DNA of 37,972 nt from a virus: IMG/VR virus record IMGVR_UViG_3300036978_000267, positions 1-37,972 of that record. One strand, given 5' to 3'. A model generated the notes under the pieces. That model ran no database searches and was not told where the DNA came from. It saw nothing but the letters and a program-made list of their open reading frames with translations. How positions within the stretch are numbered: position 1 is the stretch's first letter; the number at the start of each line of letters is the position of its first letter. A program made the translations under genes and the position numbers. This document shows, piece after piece, positions 1 to 7,740 of this stretch.

Positions 1-411
1 GCTCGCGGATAGCCACGCCTCAAAAGCCGCAATAGCGCCCTGCCATCCGAGCGCAACAGCCACAAAGCACCCAAGCGACTGAGCAGTTTCCAGATACTCA
101 ACCTGGCCATCCTGCCACTTGCTTTGGGTGTGATCCCTCCGCTTAATCTCGATCAGAAGCGTCGGCGCGCCAGGCAAAACAACGTCAGGCGCGCTTTTTG
201 CCATGCCTAATGCTTTGTCACGCGCAAGCTGCGCAAACTGCGCGCAACGGCGCTTTCCCTCGTTTTTAGGGTGCAGTGCAATCCGCCCGTATGTTTCAGG
301 GTGCAATTTGCGCAGCTGGCTAAAGAACGTGGCCTGCTCGGCTTCCTCTAGCGGGCATTCGCCCCTAAAATTTTGATCTCCAAACACTGGCAACGATTCG
401 GGAAACTTCAT
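1..411 (-). CDS. VRR-NUC domain nuclease (cut by the window edge)
   Basis: The visible 137 residues carry the VRR-NUC (PD-(D/E)XK superfamily) pattern: an early Glu (EEAEQATFF), HPKNEGKR, then SAPD and IEIKRRD with a following Gln (SKWQDGQ). Such phage nucleases are usually placed with replication and recombination genes and are thought to cut branched or flap DNA. The ATG at 411-409 overlaps the helicase stop as ATGA. The reading frame is still open at base 1. If the window is circular it continues at 37972 for seven codons (G S T K R N R) and stops at TAG 37951-37949, giving 144 residues, a normal length for a stand-alone VRR-NUC protein. It is the sixth gene of the leftward recombination operon. 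The family is clear; the exact substrate is not known. Confidence 0.88.
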   Translation of the reverse strand, partial: MKFPESLPVFGDQNFRGECPLEEAEQATFFSQLRKLHPETYGRIALHPKNEGKRRCAQFAQLARDKALGMAKSAPDVVLPGAPTLLIEIKRRDHTQSKWQDGQVEYLETAQSLGCFVAVALGWQGAIAAFEAWLSAS

Positions 412-2216
412 GCTATAAGCCTCTGTTGTAGTTGTTCGTCGTCAGTTGGCGCGCCAAACCCGGCAACCTCCCAGAAGTGGCCCTTCTTAACATAGGTAAT
501 CGTCCTGGGGATGACGGTGAACTCGTCGGTTGCAATGCTAAAAGCCATGCGCTTTTGTGCCGACCATGTGCTGTTTTCCAAAAGGTATACCGGGAACTTG
601 CGTCGCGGCGTCGTCACCTCTGCCGTAATCATGTCATTACCAGACCGGCTTACGCCTCGCGTGTAGGTGATCGTTATAACCTCCTCGGTCTGCGGCTTGG
701 TCGGGTCTTTCTTGTGCGCTTGGTGCATTTCGATGAGCTTGTCGTTGGGGTTGACCAGCTCAGACTTGCAGCCGCTACAGAAGCGCGCAGCAATGTCGTT
801 AGCATGGTCGCAAACCGGGCAAACCTTGCAGCTCCAGTAATAGTCGCAGCGCTCGCCTGTGCGCATATGCGAATGCTGGCAGCGGCGGCCAAAATGCGCA
901 GGCATTGGCACGTCTTCGCCTTTGTGGTTCTGCGTCAATATCCGCTCGCCGGTAAGGTCTGCAAAGTAGCCGTATGCGTCGATAAGAAAACCGGAGTCGT
1001 TAGGGCGCGCGCTGAACATGTTCACGCGGCTGCATGATTCGCACACCGCCTCTATAGGATCTCCGCCAGTCGATTGATACGCCGCTTTAACCTGTGGCGC
1101 GTAAAGATCGCCGTCCGGACAGTGCTTTTCAAAGTTGCCCGCGTAGTCGAAAACCACGCACTCGGTTTTGCCGTCGAAGAGGCGCATGCCACGGCCCATG
1201 ATCTGTTGCAATAGGCTCACTGACTCAGTGGCGCGCAGTATCGCAATATGGCTCACGTTGGGCGCGTCAAAGCCCGTAGTAAGCGTTCCTACCGAAACCA
1301 AATACAGAAACTTTCCTGCCTTGAAGTCTTTAACGATTTTTTCGCGCTCGGCCTTTGGCGTCTCGCCGTCGATAAGCGCGGAGTTGTCCGGGTGCAGGCT
1401 GGACATTATCTCGCGCGCATGCTGGCGCGTTGCAGCGAACAGCATAACGCCGGTCGCCTCTTGGGTTTGCGCCACTACATCGGCAACAATTGCAGCGGTA
1501 CGCCTGCCCCATCCCTCAAAAGCAGCTTTAACAGTGGCCGCGCTGAACTGCCCGTTGCTTTGAACCTTTAAGCCGTCCGTTTCGTATTTGCTGGCGTTTA
1601 TCTCGCCAGCGCGCAGCGGCGTAAGAAAGCCAAGCTCCAGCAGCATGCGAGCGCCGATGCTGTAAACACACTGATGAAAGTACGGATCGCGCGCAATGCT
1701 TTCTGGCAGCGCCTTTCCGTCTGGGTCTACGCCAAAGATAAACCCGGTTTGCAGGCGAAACGGCGTAGCAGACAATCCGCACACGCGCAGCGTTGGCGAG
1801 CTTTGGCGCATGTCGTCAATGATTTGCTTGATGCTGTCGGTGATGCCGTGGCATTCATCCACGATGACCCCGGCAAACTCGCCACCTAAGCGCCGCGCAA
1901 CTTTCTTGAATGTAAGTGGCGTGGCAAAAATAACCTGGTGCCGCAGGCTTTTGCTGATGCTGGCGCTGTAGATGCTAGCCTTTTCGCCTATCGCCAGATA
2001 CTTCTCGTGGTTCTGTTCGGTAAGGATCGCGGACGGCGCAAGGCATAGCACGCGCTTGCCGACTGACAGGTCGTGCAAGGTCTTTGCCAGCATGGCCACG
2101 ATAACGCTTTTACCTGCTCCAGTGGCTGCTTCCACAACTACGGGCAAGGTTGAGCCGCGCCAATGGTTTATCACTGCGTCGTGCGCTGATTCTTGATACC
2201 AACGGGGTTGTAGCAT
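408..2216 (-). CDS. SF2 DEAD/DEAH-type helicase with C-terminal zinc fingers
   Basis: This 602-residue protein has the superfamily 2 helicase motifs in order: Walker A ATGAGKS (residues 31-37), the DExH box DECH (120-123), motif III SAT (149-151), a motif V region TTGFDAPN (about 313-320) and motif VI QIMGRGMR (338-345). After residue 390 come several Cys pairs (CESC, then CKVCPVC and CSGC around 460-485) that probably bind zinc, so the protein likely unwinds DNA and grips it through a zinc-ribbon tail. The start ATG at 2216 has GAGGA seven bases upstream. It follows the YqaJ exonuclease after a 93-base gap and is coupled by ATGA to the VRR-NUC gene, so a role in replication or recombination restart is likely (inferred from context). 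Confidence 0.9.
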   Translation of the reverse strand: MLQPRWYQESAHDAVINHWRGSTLPVVVEAATGAGKSVIVAMLAKTLHDLSVGKRVLCLAPSAILTEQNHEKYLAIGEKASIYSASISKSLRHQVIFATPLTFKKVARRLGGEFAGVIVDECHGITDSIKQIIDDMRQSSPTLRVCGLSATPFRLQTGFIFGVDPDGKALPESIARDPYFHQCVYSIGARMLLELGFLTPLRAGEINASKYETDGLKVQSNGQFSAATVKAAFEGWGRRTAAIVADVVAQTQEATGVMLFAATRQHAREIMSSLHPDNSALIDGETPKAEREKIVKDFKAGKFLYLVSVGTLTTGFDAPNVSHIAILRATESVSLLQQIMGRGMRLFDGKTECVVFDYAGNFEKHCPDGDLYAPQVKAAYQSTGGDPIEAVCESCSRVNMFSARPNDSGFLIDAYGYFADLTGERILTQNHKGEDVPMPAHFGRRCQHSHMRTGERCDYYWSCKVCPVCDHANDIAARFCSGCKSELVNPNDKLIEMHQAHKKDPTKPQTEEVITITYTRGVSRSGNDMITAEVTTPRRKFPVYLLENSTWSAQKRMAFSIATDEFTVIPRTITYVKKGHFWEVAGFGAPTDDEQLQQRLIA

Positions 2217-2309
2217 GTTCTTTCCTCGGTCAAAAGGCGGTCAGAAGAGCGCGGAAGACATTGACTAGATGCCTTGTCGGGTGGCCACCCTATCCGCGCG
2301 GGTATTGTA

Positions 2310-3206
2310 TCAGGTAAAACGCCAGCTATCTTTGCTAGTGCTCGTCCACTTCGCAAGATCAGCGCCAGGCGCTAACGCTTCCAAAGCCTTGGCATAGGTA
2401 ACCGACTTTCTCCCGGCAACGTGCGTTAGCTTGCGGCCATGCACTAGCGCGTCTTTACCGTCCGCCAACTGGATAAGCGAGGCGAGCAATTCTTTCTCGC
2501 GCGCCGCGTCCGCCTTTTGCCGATGCCGTACCGCGTCAAGTTCCGTGATGATCCGCCCGCTTTCCGGCGTTTCGATGACTACGCGCAACGGTTCCAGATG
2601 ATCTGGGTTTGCCAGCTCTTCCAAGTAGAGCGCGTAAAAGGCACTAATTGTAGGCAAGTGCTTATCAAGCCAATTGGGATCTGCTTCGACTCGTTCAATG
2701 CTGATCTGCTCAGGCACATAGTCATGCGAGAACGGATCACCCTTTGGCGCGACGTACTGCGCAAAATAGGCGTGCTTTCGGCCAGCAGCCAGCATTTCCA
2801 TTTGAACTTGGCACGAATAATGCAACTGCTCGGATAGCGGCTTAAATTTTGCTTCCTGTTCGTTGCGCAAGCCGAACGGCACTTTAAGCTCTAGCACGCC
2901 GCCGTCATCGGTCAAGCCGTCCGGGCTTGCGCCCATTAGCTCACCATAAGCGAAGAAGCCGCACTGCTCTACCTCTAGGCCGCTCTCGCGCATGAATGCG
3001 AGCATGGCGCGCTGCTCGTTGTTGTTGCCGTGATCTGTTGCGACCGAGCCTAAAAATTCAGAAGGTGCGCCGCGATATTCACGAACCATTGCGCGCAGTA
3101 CATCGGCAGGCTTCTGCCAGGGCGACAGGCCCAAGATTGCGCCGACGCGCGAGCCGGTAATGCGGTTTTTGCGTTGCTCAAACCATTCTTGGCTACGTTG
3201 TTCCAT
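2310..3206 (-). CDS. YqaJ-type viral exonuclease (lambda exonuclease superfamily)
   Basis: The 298-residue product starts MEQRSQEWFEQRKNRITGSR, the usual beginning of YqaJ-domain viral recombinases. Catalytic elements are visible: the Glu of NNNEQRA, the Asp of GASPDGL and the E-x-K of VLELKVP. These form the metal site of a 5'-3' double-strand exonuclease that makes single-stranded tails for annealing. The ATG at 3206 was chosen because GGAGAG lies seven bases upstream; an in-frame start 36 bases earlier would overlap a strong hairpin. With the SSB and Sak4 protein just upstream in the operon it forms a complete single-strand annealing recombination set. Confidence 0.92.
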   Translation of the reverse strand: MEQRSQEWFEQRKNRITGSRVGAILGLSPWQKPADVLRAMVREYRGAPSEFLGSVATDHGNNNEQRAMLAFMRESGLEVEQCGFFAYGELMGASPDGLTDDGGVLELKVPFGLRNEQEAKFKPLSEQLHYSCQVQMEMLAAGRKHAYFAQYVAPKGDPFSHDYVPEQISIERVEADPNWLDKHLPTISAFYALYLEELANPDHLEPLRVVIETPESGRIITELDAVRHRQKADAAREKELLASLIQLADGKDALVHGRKLTHVAGRKSVTYAKALEALAPGADLAKWTSTSKDSWRFT

Positions 3207-3220
3207 GTGTCTCTCCAAAT

Positions 3221-3250
3221 GCCCGGCGCATGGCCGGCGCATGGCCGGGC
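3221..3250 (-). other. GC-rich hairpin between the SSB and exonuclease genes
   Basis: GCCCGG at 3221-3226 pairs perfectly with CCGGGC at 3245-3250, and the space between holds an 11-base unit (CCGGCCATGCG on the minus strand) repeated in tandem. It lies ten bases before the Shine-Dalgarno of the exonuclease gene and has no T-run, so it is not a classical terminator. It could act as an mRNA processing or stability element that sets the ratio of SSB to exonuclease; that role is inferred only. Confidence 0.5.
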
Positions 3251-3260
3251 TTGTTATTGG

Positions 3261-3788
3261 CTAAAACGGGATATCGTGGAAATTGGCAGCGGCAGGCGGC
3301 GCAACCTGTGCAGGTGCAGCAGCGCCAGCCTTTGCAGGCGACACCGCCTGCACCCAGTTGCCGCTCTTGCTTTTGTCGTCTAGCTCCCAAACGCCCATCT
3401 TCAAAACCATCGGGCGGTTGCAAAGCTGCGACAGGCTCATATCGCTAGGCATGGTTTCTTGCCGCTGCTCCATGCTGCTAAACAGCCCGCCGCCTGCGTT
3501 GCTGGCGATTGCAGCCAGCATGCGCTTAGCCTTATCAGCCGTGGCTGCGTCTTTTTCGTAGACCTGTACCTTCTGGAAAATAACCCGGTTGGCGTACTCG
3601 GCAGGCTTGCTCACACGCCACTTGACCTTGATGAACTTGGCGCCGTTGTGCTCGTCGTTCTTCGCCTCCTCGGCAATCGCTAGCACGCTTGTGCCATCTG
3701 GGATTGGCGAAAGGTTGCCGCCGCCTATCTCGAATTTACCGTCGGTCTTTTGTGCGCTGCTGCCATCGCTAGTTGCCCAGAAACTCAT
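3261..3788 (-). CDS. phage single-stranded DNA-binding protein
   Basis: The 175-residue protein ends in PPAAANFHDIPF: a flexible Ala/Pro linker and a DIPF tip, the tail by which SSB proteins recruit partners. The body (about residues 15-100) looks like an OB-fold DUF669-like phage protein, with strands around IPDGTSVLAIAEEAKND and FIKVKWRV and a helix AATADKAKRMLAAIASNAG. It overlaps the Sak4 gene as ATGA. Sak4-family annealing is known to be stimulated by a cognate SSB encoded next to it, and this gene order fits. The SSB call rests on the tip and context more than on a full fold match. Confidence 0.75.
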   Translation of the reverse strand: MSFWATSDGSSAQKTDGKFEIGGGNLSPIPDGTSVLAIAEEAKNDEHNGAKFIKVKWRVSKPAEYANRVIFQKVQVYEKDAATADKAKRMLAAIASNAGGGLFSSMEQRQETMPSDMSLSQLCNRPMVLKMGVWELDDKSKSGNWVQAVSPAKAGAAAPAQVAPPAAANFHDIPF

Positions 3789-4633
3789 GATGCCACCTCG
3801 CTGTTATAGAATTTGACGTATCTCAAAATAGGATTGCTGCCATGCTCTACCGGAATTTCGACGGGCATGTTGTAACGGTTTTTTGCGTTGATGTAGCCGA
3901 CCTGTCCGTCGCCAGTAGTAATCAGCTTGCGCTCGCCTGTCTGCACAAGCCTGCCAAGCTTTGTTGTCTGGCCTTTTCGGTTTGTCTCACTGCCCTGAAT
4001 AAATTCTTCTTTCACCAGATACAGCACCGCATCGCATTGGCTTGTGTAAATCGACAGTGCTTGGTTGTCCATGTCCATGCTGAACACGCTGTAATCGGCG
4101 GCGGCGTCCGGACGGTTGCGTATCTTCTTGATACCGGTGTGCGCCAGGAAGACGATGCCCATACGCTTGACCGCGCGCAGCTGCTCGCACTTGTAAACAA
4201 ACTCAGCATGCCAGCTTGCCACTTCGGCATAGCCCTTGTGGAAGCCGCCCGAGGCGTCTGCCACGGTGTTGACACCATCGCGGAGTGCGATTTCATGGCC
4301 AAACAGCATGTCGAGGCTGGTAATGCTGTCCACTACTAGCGACGTAAAACCATGTTCAGTGGCGATCAACTCATCCATGATAGAAAGCAGCGTTTCGCGT
4401 GTGCTTTTCAGGTTGCCCACTTCATCCTTTGACGCCTTCGGCAGTCGAGGTAGAACGTTAGGCTTTGCCTCTTCGTCCCAGCTATCGAAAACCGACGCGC
4501 CGTCTTCAGACATAACCATCAGCGCATTCGGGAACATCGCGCCAAGCGTTGTTTTTCCCGTGCCTGGTGTGCCGACGATGGTGATTATCGGCGGTTTGGT
4601 TTTAGGCTTTGCAGCACGTGCAAGATGGCTCAT
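3785..4633 (-). CDS. Sak4-type RecA-like recombinase / AAA ATPase
   Basis: The 282-residue protein has Walker A GTPGTGKTT at residues 21-29 and a Walker B-like strand SLVVDSITSL, in the single RecA-core layout of the phage AAA_24/Sak4 group. Sak4 proteins are remote RecA/Rad51 relatives that anneal single strands. The gene starts one base after the stop of a small HTH gene and overlaps the SSB gene by four bases, so all three are probably translated together. With the YqaJ exonuclease it would replace a lambda Exo/Beta pair. Other AAA_24 proteins have no known function, so the recombinase role leans on the SSB and exonuclease neighbours. Confidence 0.85.
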   Translation of the reverse strand: MSHLARAAKPKTKPPIITIVGTPGTGKTTLGAMFPNALMVMSEDGASVFDSWDEEAKPNVLPRLPKASKDEVGNLKSTRETLLSIMDELIATEHGFTSLVVDSITSLDMLFGHEIALRDGVNTVADASGGFHKGYAEVASWHAEFVYKCEQLRAVKRMGIVFLAHTGIKKIRNRPDAAADYSVFSMDMDNQALSIYTSQCDAVLYLVKEEFIQGSETNRKGQTTKLGRLVQTGERKLITTGDGQVGYINAKNRYNMPVEIPVEHGSNPILRYVKFYNSEVAS

Positions 4634-4634
4634 T

Positions 4635-4811
4635 TCAGGACTCCTGATTCTTGTCTTCTAGGAACTTTTGCAGCGCCTGCACTGTTGACAGCTTAGGGTC
4701 GCGCGCCGCGCCAGACAGCAGATAGTTGATTGTGCCGAGCGATACGCCCGACTTGTAAGCGATTTCCGCTCGGTCGTGCTTGCGGAGTTCGGCGATCAGT
4801 TCTTCTAGCAT
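4635..4811 (-). CDS. small Cro/C1-type HTH protein
   Basis: This 58-residue protein is almost only a helix-turn-helix: MLEELIAELRKHDRAEIAYK, then SGVSLGTINYLLSGAARDPK, the turn and recognition helix of the Cro/C1 (XRE) fold. It is the first gene after the primase and its stop is one base from the Sak4 start. Two palindromic elements, CTAATATTAG (4843-4852) and TTCGCT/AGCGAA (4856-4879), lie in the 55 bases upstream together with a sigma70-like promoter, so it may regulate its own operon. That target is inferred. Confidence 0.75.
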   Translation of the reverse strand: MLEELIAELRKHDRAEIAYKSGVSLGTINYLLSGAARDPKLSTVQALQKFLEDKNQES

Positions 4812-4842
4812 TTTGGACTCTTTGTTAGTTTTGGTTTACAGC

Positions 4843-4879
4843 CTAATATTAGCAGTTCGCTATAAACTATGCAAGCGAA
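4843..4879 (-). promoter_or_regulatory. predicted promoter with palindromic operator, recombination operon
   Basis: On the minus strand TTGCAT and TAATAT are separated by 17 bases, a fair sigma70 match, directly upstream of the HTH gene and overlapping the last codons of the primase gene. The -10 region sits in a perfect ten-base palindrome (CTAATATTAG, 4843-4852), and a second inverted repeat (TTCGCT 4856-4861, AGCGAA 4874-4879) covers the spacer and -35. Palindromes that cover a promoter are the usual design of a repressor site. The natural candidate ligand is the small HTH protein encoded just downstream. Confidence 0.5.
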
Positions 4880-7233
4880 TAATAAGAAAAAGTTCGCCCG
4901 TTCCCGCCTTTTCGACGGTCAACCTTGATACGGCCATGCTCAACCAGATAATCCAAGCCTGCCTGAATGCTGGCGTCGCCCATCTTCTTGCCGCCCGGCA
5001 CGCGATGCTTGATAACTCCGGTCGTCATCTCGCTGTCAGCGTTCTCTAGTGCTGTCATAATCGAAAGCAGCAAGCCGCTGCCTTTCTCTCCGGCATCGGT
5101 TGATTCGAGGCTGTCGCCAGCCTTGGCCTTATTGATCTTCATATGGGTTACGCGCTTCACCAGCTCATGCGCCCATCCCATATGCTCAAGCTGAATAACG
5201 CCTTCTGACGCACCAAGAATGCCTGCAACCTTGATTGCAAGCTCTGTAGCGCCTAGCGCCTGGCTTTCCAGCCCGGTGCCTGCGTCACGCTCGTGCAAGG
5301 CAATCTCGCGCCAGTATTGGCGAACGCTGCCTAGCATTCGCTCCGCCTCCGGCGACCATTCAATATGCCGCCACTCGCCTTGACGCTCGATACGCTTTCC
5401 CTTCCATGCGTCTGCACTTCCGGCGCCCGACAAGGCTAGCAACCGCAACAAAACATGCTCTGGCATGCCGCCGTGGTAAACGTCCGCTGCATCCTTTTCA
5501 GCGGGCACCGTTTCCAGCTCTTCGAATATCAGCGAACGGCCAAGAAACCCGCCTGTTAGCAATGACTTGTTGGCATTGATAGCCTCGTGGAATGAGTGTG
5601 GTTCTGACATGCCAAAAAACGTCAGGTAGGGTTCAGCCAGGCCATATTCAGCGCGGTCGCGGTTGGCCAGCGCCTTTGCCACGTCGCTATCAGGGTTGGC
5701 GCGCGCGTAGTCATAAGGCGATTCACTATCGTCAAGCTCAGCCTTCTTGATTGCCAAACCCAGTTGCTTGTCCATGCGCTCAACAATCTCGCGCTTCACG
5801 TCGCCAGACACGTTATGCACGCCGGTTGCGACCGAGTACATTGCGATCAATTCAGCGGTCAAGTCCTCAAGGTAGTGCGCGCCACTACGCGCTGCCCCGC
5901 TTACCTTCTTGAGCTGTTCGCCAAACTCGTCATAGGTGTAAATGATGATCTGGTGCTGAATAGCGTTTCGCACCAGCTCCTGACTTGACTTGAACTTGCC
6001 GTGTTCAGCGGGCGACAAACCCAGCGCCCGGTTGGCTTCGTTGATGCATGCCTTAATCGGCCCTTTACCAGAACGGCTACCCGCGATTGCGAAGGTCATT
6101 AGGTTAAGACTGGTGTTGCGCCCTGCTACCAAGTAATGCAACCCAGCGGCATTGCTGACGATCTGGATCGCAGCAGCAACCGCTAGCTGCTCGCGCGGCA
6201 TTGCACAGCGGCTGTTGATCCACCGGCAAATTTCACCGACCAGCCCCGGCGGGGTTAGCAGGTCGTATTTGCTGCTGGCCTTATTGCCGGCTGGCGCGGC
6301 CTCAATAACGCCCCAGTCCGTGTTGTCGGTGAACGTAACCGGCGCTGTCCATCCTGCCTCGCGCGCATATTCGATCAGCGTCCCAATGGTCGCGCGGGTC
6401 GCAGCCTTGCCAAAGCTGTGCCACTTCTTGTCCATATTGCGCTCGTCGTGCGCCTCGCATCGCTGCGACCACTCGCACCACATCGCATATCCTTCTTCGC
6501 TGCCCGCTGTAGCGTCATGCAGGCCCATGCCTACGCGGATCCACTTTTCATAGTCGCGCCCGCTGTTCGGGATAGCCGCAACAATGCCGCGCAGATCGTC
6601 GTTGCTGTAATCGGTCGTTGTTCCGTTATGCACAAACCTGGCACGTTCTGGACGGTTCAGCAGCTCCATTAGCGCAATAGGTGCCTCTGTTGTTTCATTT
6701 GGCTTGCCCAGCAAGGCCTCATAGCGATTCCCTGAGGCGTGTTCGCACCCAACCCCTACCACGTACCCTGTTGACTTGAAATCAATGCCTGGGAAGGCTC
6801 TTAGGGTGCTTGCAAGCGATTTGCCAAGCCAGTCTGCCGGAACAGTGAAGTACCAGTGCTCCCCATTGCCGCTACCAGTGCGCACGATATAGCGCGCTTT
6901 GTCTCGAATATGGTCAAGCGCCTCGGCTGACTCAAACCCGCCATTGCGCCCGTCCACATCCACGATGACCAGGCCGCTTGAGGCCACGACAACCCCATGG
7001 TTATCAATCAGCTGGTTTCCGAAGAAGTCCCCATCAAAGTCTTCAAGGTATGCCAGTTGATCGTCGTCATAGGGCTGGCTGTGCTGCCAGTTACTAGCGC
7101 GCGGGTGCTTGCCTATGGCTTCGCAGTCAGCGTCGCCACAACCGCAGCGTGTGCCTTTTGCGTCTCGGATGATTTGGTGAAGCGGGAAGATGATCCAGTC
7201 CGCTTGTAGTTCGTCGGTGTAGTCGATAACCAT
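4867..7233 (-). CDS. prim-pol type primase with PriCT-2 and DUF3987-like helicase region
   Basis: The 788-residue protein begins with a bifunctional primase-polymerase domain: the metal-binding DVD of LVIVDVDGRNG (about 92-94), SGNGEHWYF (about 121-129) and GIDFKSTGYVVG (about 149-160). A PriCT-2-like segment with the W/H pattern follows (about 215-275). The C-terminal half has a degenerate P-loop GSRSGKG (about 385-391), as in DUF3987 proteins that accompany phage primases. It should prime and help open the phage origin. ATG 7233 was chosen because GGAG lies nine bases upstream; a GTG five codons earlier is possible. It starts two bases after the stop of the zinc-repeat gene. Confidence 0.9.
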   Translation of the reverse strand: MVIDYTDELQADWIIFPLHQIIRDAKGTRCGCGDADCEAIGKHPRASNWQHSQPYDDDQLAYLEDFDGDFFGNQLIDNHGVVVASSGLVIVDVDGRNGGFESAEALDHIRDKARYIVRTGSGNGEHWYFTVPADWLGKSLASTLRAFPGIDFKSTGYVVGVGCEHASGNRYEALLGKPNETTEAPIALMELLNRPERARFVHNGTTTDYSNDDLRGIVAAIPNSGRDYEKWIRVGMGLHDATAGSEEGYAMWCEWSQRCEAHDERNMDKKWHSFGKAATRATIGTLIEYAREAGWTAPVTFTDNTDWGVIEAAPAGNKASSKYDLLTPPGLVGEICRWINSRCAMPREQLAVAAAIQIVSNAAGLHYLVAGRNTSLNLMTFAIAGSRSGKGPIKACINEANRALGLSPAEHGKFKSSQELVRNAIQHQIIIYTYDEFGEQLKKVSGAARSGAHYLEDLTAELIAMYSVATGVHNVSGDVKREIVERMDKQLGLAIKKAELDDSESPYDYARANPDSDVAKALANRDRAEYGLAEPYLTFFGMSEPHSFHEAINANKSLLTGGFLGRSLIFEELETVPAEKDAADVYHGGMPEHVLLRLLALSGAGSADAWKGKRIERQGEWRHIEWSPEAERMLGSVRQYWREIALHERDAGTGLESQALGATELAIKVAGILGASEGVIQLEHMGWAHELVKRVTHMKINKAKAGDSLESTDAGEKGSGLLLSIMTALENADSEMTTGVIKHRVPGGKKMGDASIQAGLDYLVEHGRIKVDRRKGGNGRTFSYYSLA

Positions 7234-7235
7234 TC

Positions 7236-7580
7236 TTAAAAACTCCACTTAACGCATTTTTGACAAGCAACCTTGCCCACCCGCACAGCGGTTGGCTTGT
7301 AGTCGCAGATATGCCTACATGAAACCCAGCGGTATTTTTTGTAGCCTTCTTTCGTGCTTTTACCCACCTGGCGCAGACCAATTCTCAAAGCTTGCTTTGC
7401 TTGCAGATCGCTTACGCACTCCTTGCATACGATGCTTTTTTTACGAACAGCGCTGGTGTGTCTTTCACCAACATGCCCGCACTCGATCCACTGGTAAATC
7501 TTGGTTCCAGGGGTATCCCCATCGCCCAACAGGATAAGGCCAGCTGCTAAAGCCTCTTGCCTATGCTTTTCAGTTTTCAT
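7236..7580 (-). CDS. small protein with two CxH...CxxC zinc-binding repeats
   Basis: From ATG 7580 the product is 114 residues and consists of two related units of about 50 residues, each ending in a zinc-type cluster: ECGH...AVRKKSIVCKEC and SCRH...AVRVGKVACQKC. Similar Cys/His modules occur in DNA-binding tails of phage and homing proteins, but I do not recognise a named family. It is the first gene of the replication operon and is directly followed by the primase. Its start codon is buried in a hairpin (7578-7606) and flanked by sequences complementary to loops of the leader RNA, so it is the probable target of that RNA. A TTG at 7613 is an alternative start. Confidence 0.7.
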   Translation of the reverse strand: MKTEKHRQEALAAGLILLGDGDTPGTKIYQWIECGHVGERHTSAVRKKSIVCKECVSDLQAKQALRIGLRQVGKSTKEGYKKYRWVSCRHICDYKPTAVRVGKVACQKCVKWSF

Positions 7581-7606
7581 GGATTCAATCCAAAAAAAAT
7601 CCCATG
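7578..7606 (-). promoter_or_regulatory. start-codon sequestering hairpin of the zinc-repeat gene
   Basis: On the minus strand CATGGGATT (7606-7598) pairs with AATCCATG (7585-7578) with one bulged base; the last three bases are the ATG of the zinc-repeat gene. The loop holds a run of eight T on the minus strand and a weak GGA ribosome site. The same CATGGGA is complementary to a loop of the upstream structured RNA (TCCCATG, 7692-7686), so the two pairings exclude each other. Confidence 0.5.
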
Positions 7607-7619
7607 TAGACAACGCACG

Positions 7620-7727
7620 GTGGAACTTCCTATTGGCCTACCGGTAGCCGGGAGGCTTAGACCAAAGGGAAACGTGCGCTGACTGCATGGGACTGACCCG
7701 GCTTCCGGTTTGTAAAAGGCGTTCCAC
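7620..7727 (-). ncRNA. structured leader RNA, candidate C4/CI-type antisense regulator
   Basis: A 108-base element folds by nested, collinear pairing: GTGGAAC 7620-7626 with GTTCCAC 7721-7727; GCCT 7636-7639 with AGGC 7717-7720; ACCGG 7640-7644 with CCGGT 7705-7709; and AGCCGGG 7646-7652 with CCCGGCT 7697-7703. The apical region (7653-7696) holds two segments complementary to the downstream mRNA on the minus strand: TCCCATGCAG against CTACATGGGA (7609-7600, nine of ten pairs) and CTAAGCCT against AGGCTTTAG (7555-7547, eight pairs with one bulge). These two targets flank the next start codon. That is the plan of the C4 antisense RNA of P1/P7 and the CI RNA of P4. The orientation is inferred from the targets; family membership is not proven. 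Confidence 0.5.
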
Positions 7728-7740
7728 GGCCTTGTCGAAA

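Noticed and set aside
432-1037. 201-codon plus-strand frame opposite the helicase gene
   Set aside because: It is a shadow of the helicase gene without a ribosome site or domain.
7620-7727. Possible tRNA, because a seven-pair outer stem closes the element
   Set aside because: The length is 108 bases, there is no T-arm GGTTCRA box or anticodon arm, and the inner stems do not fit a cloverleaf.
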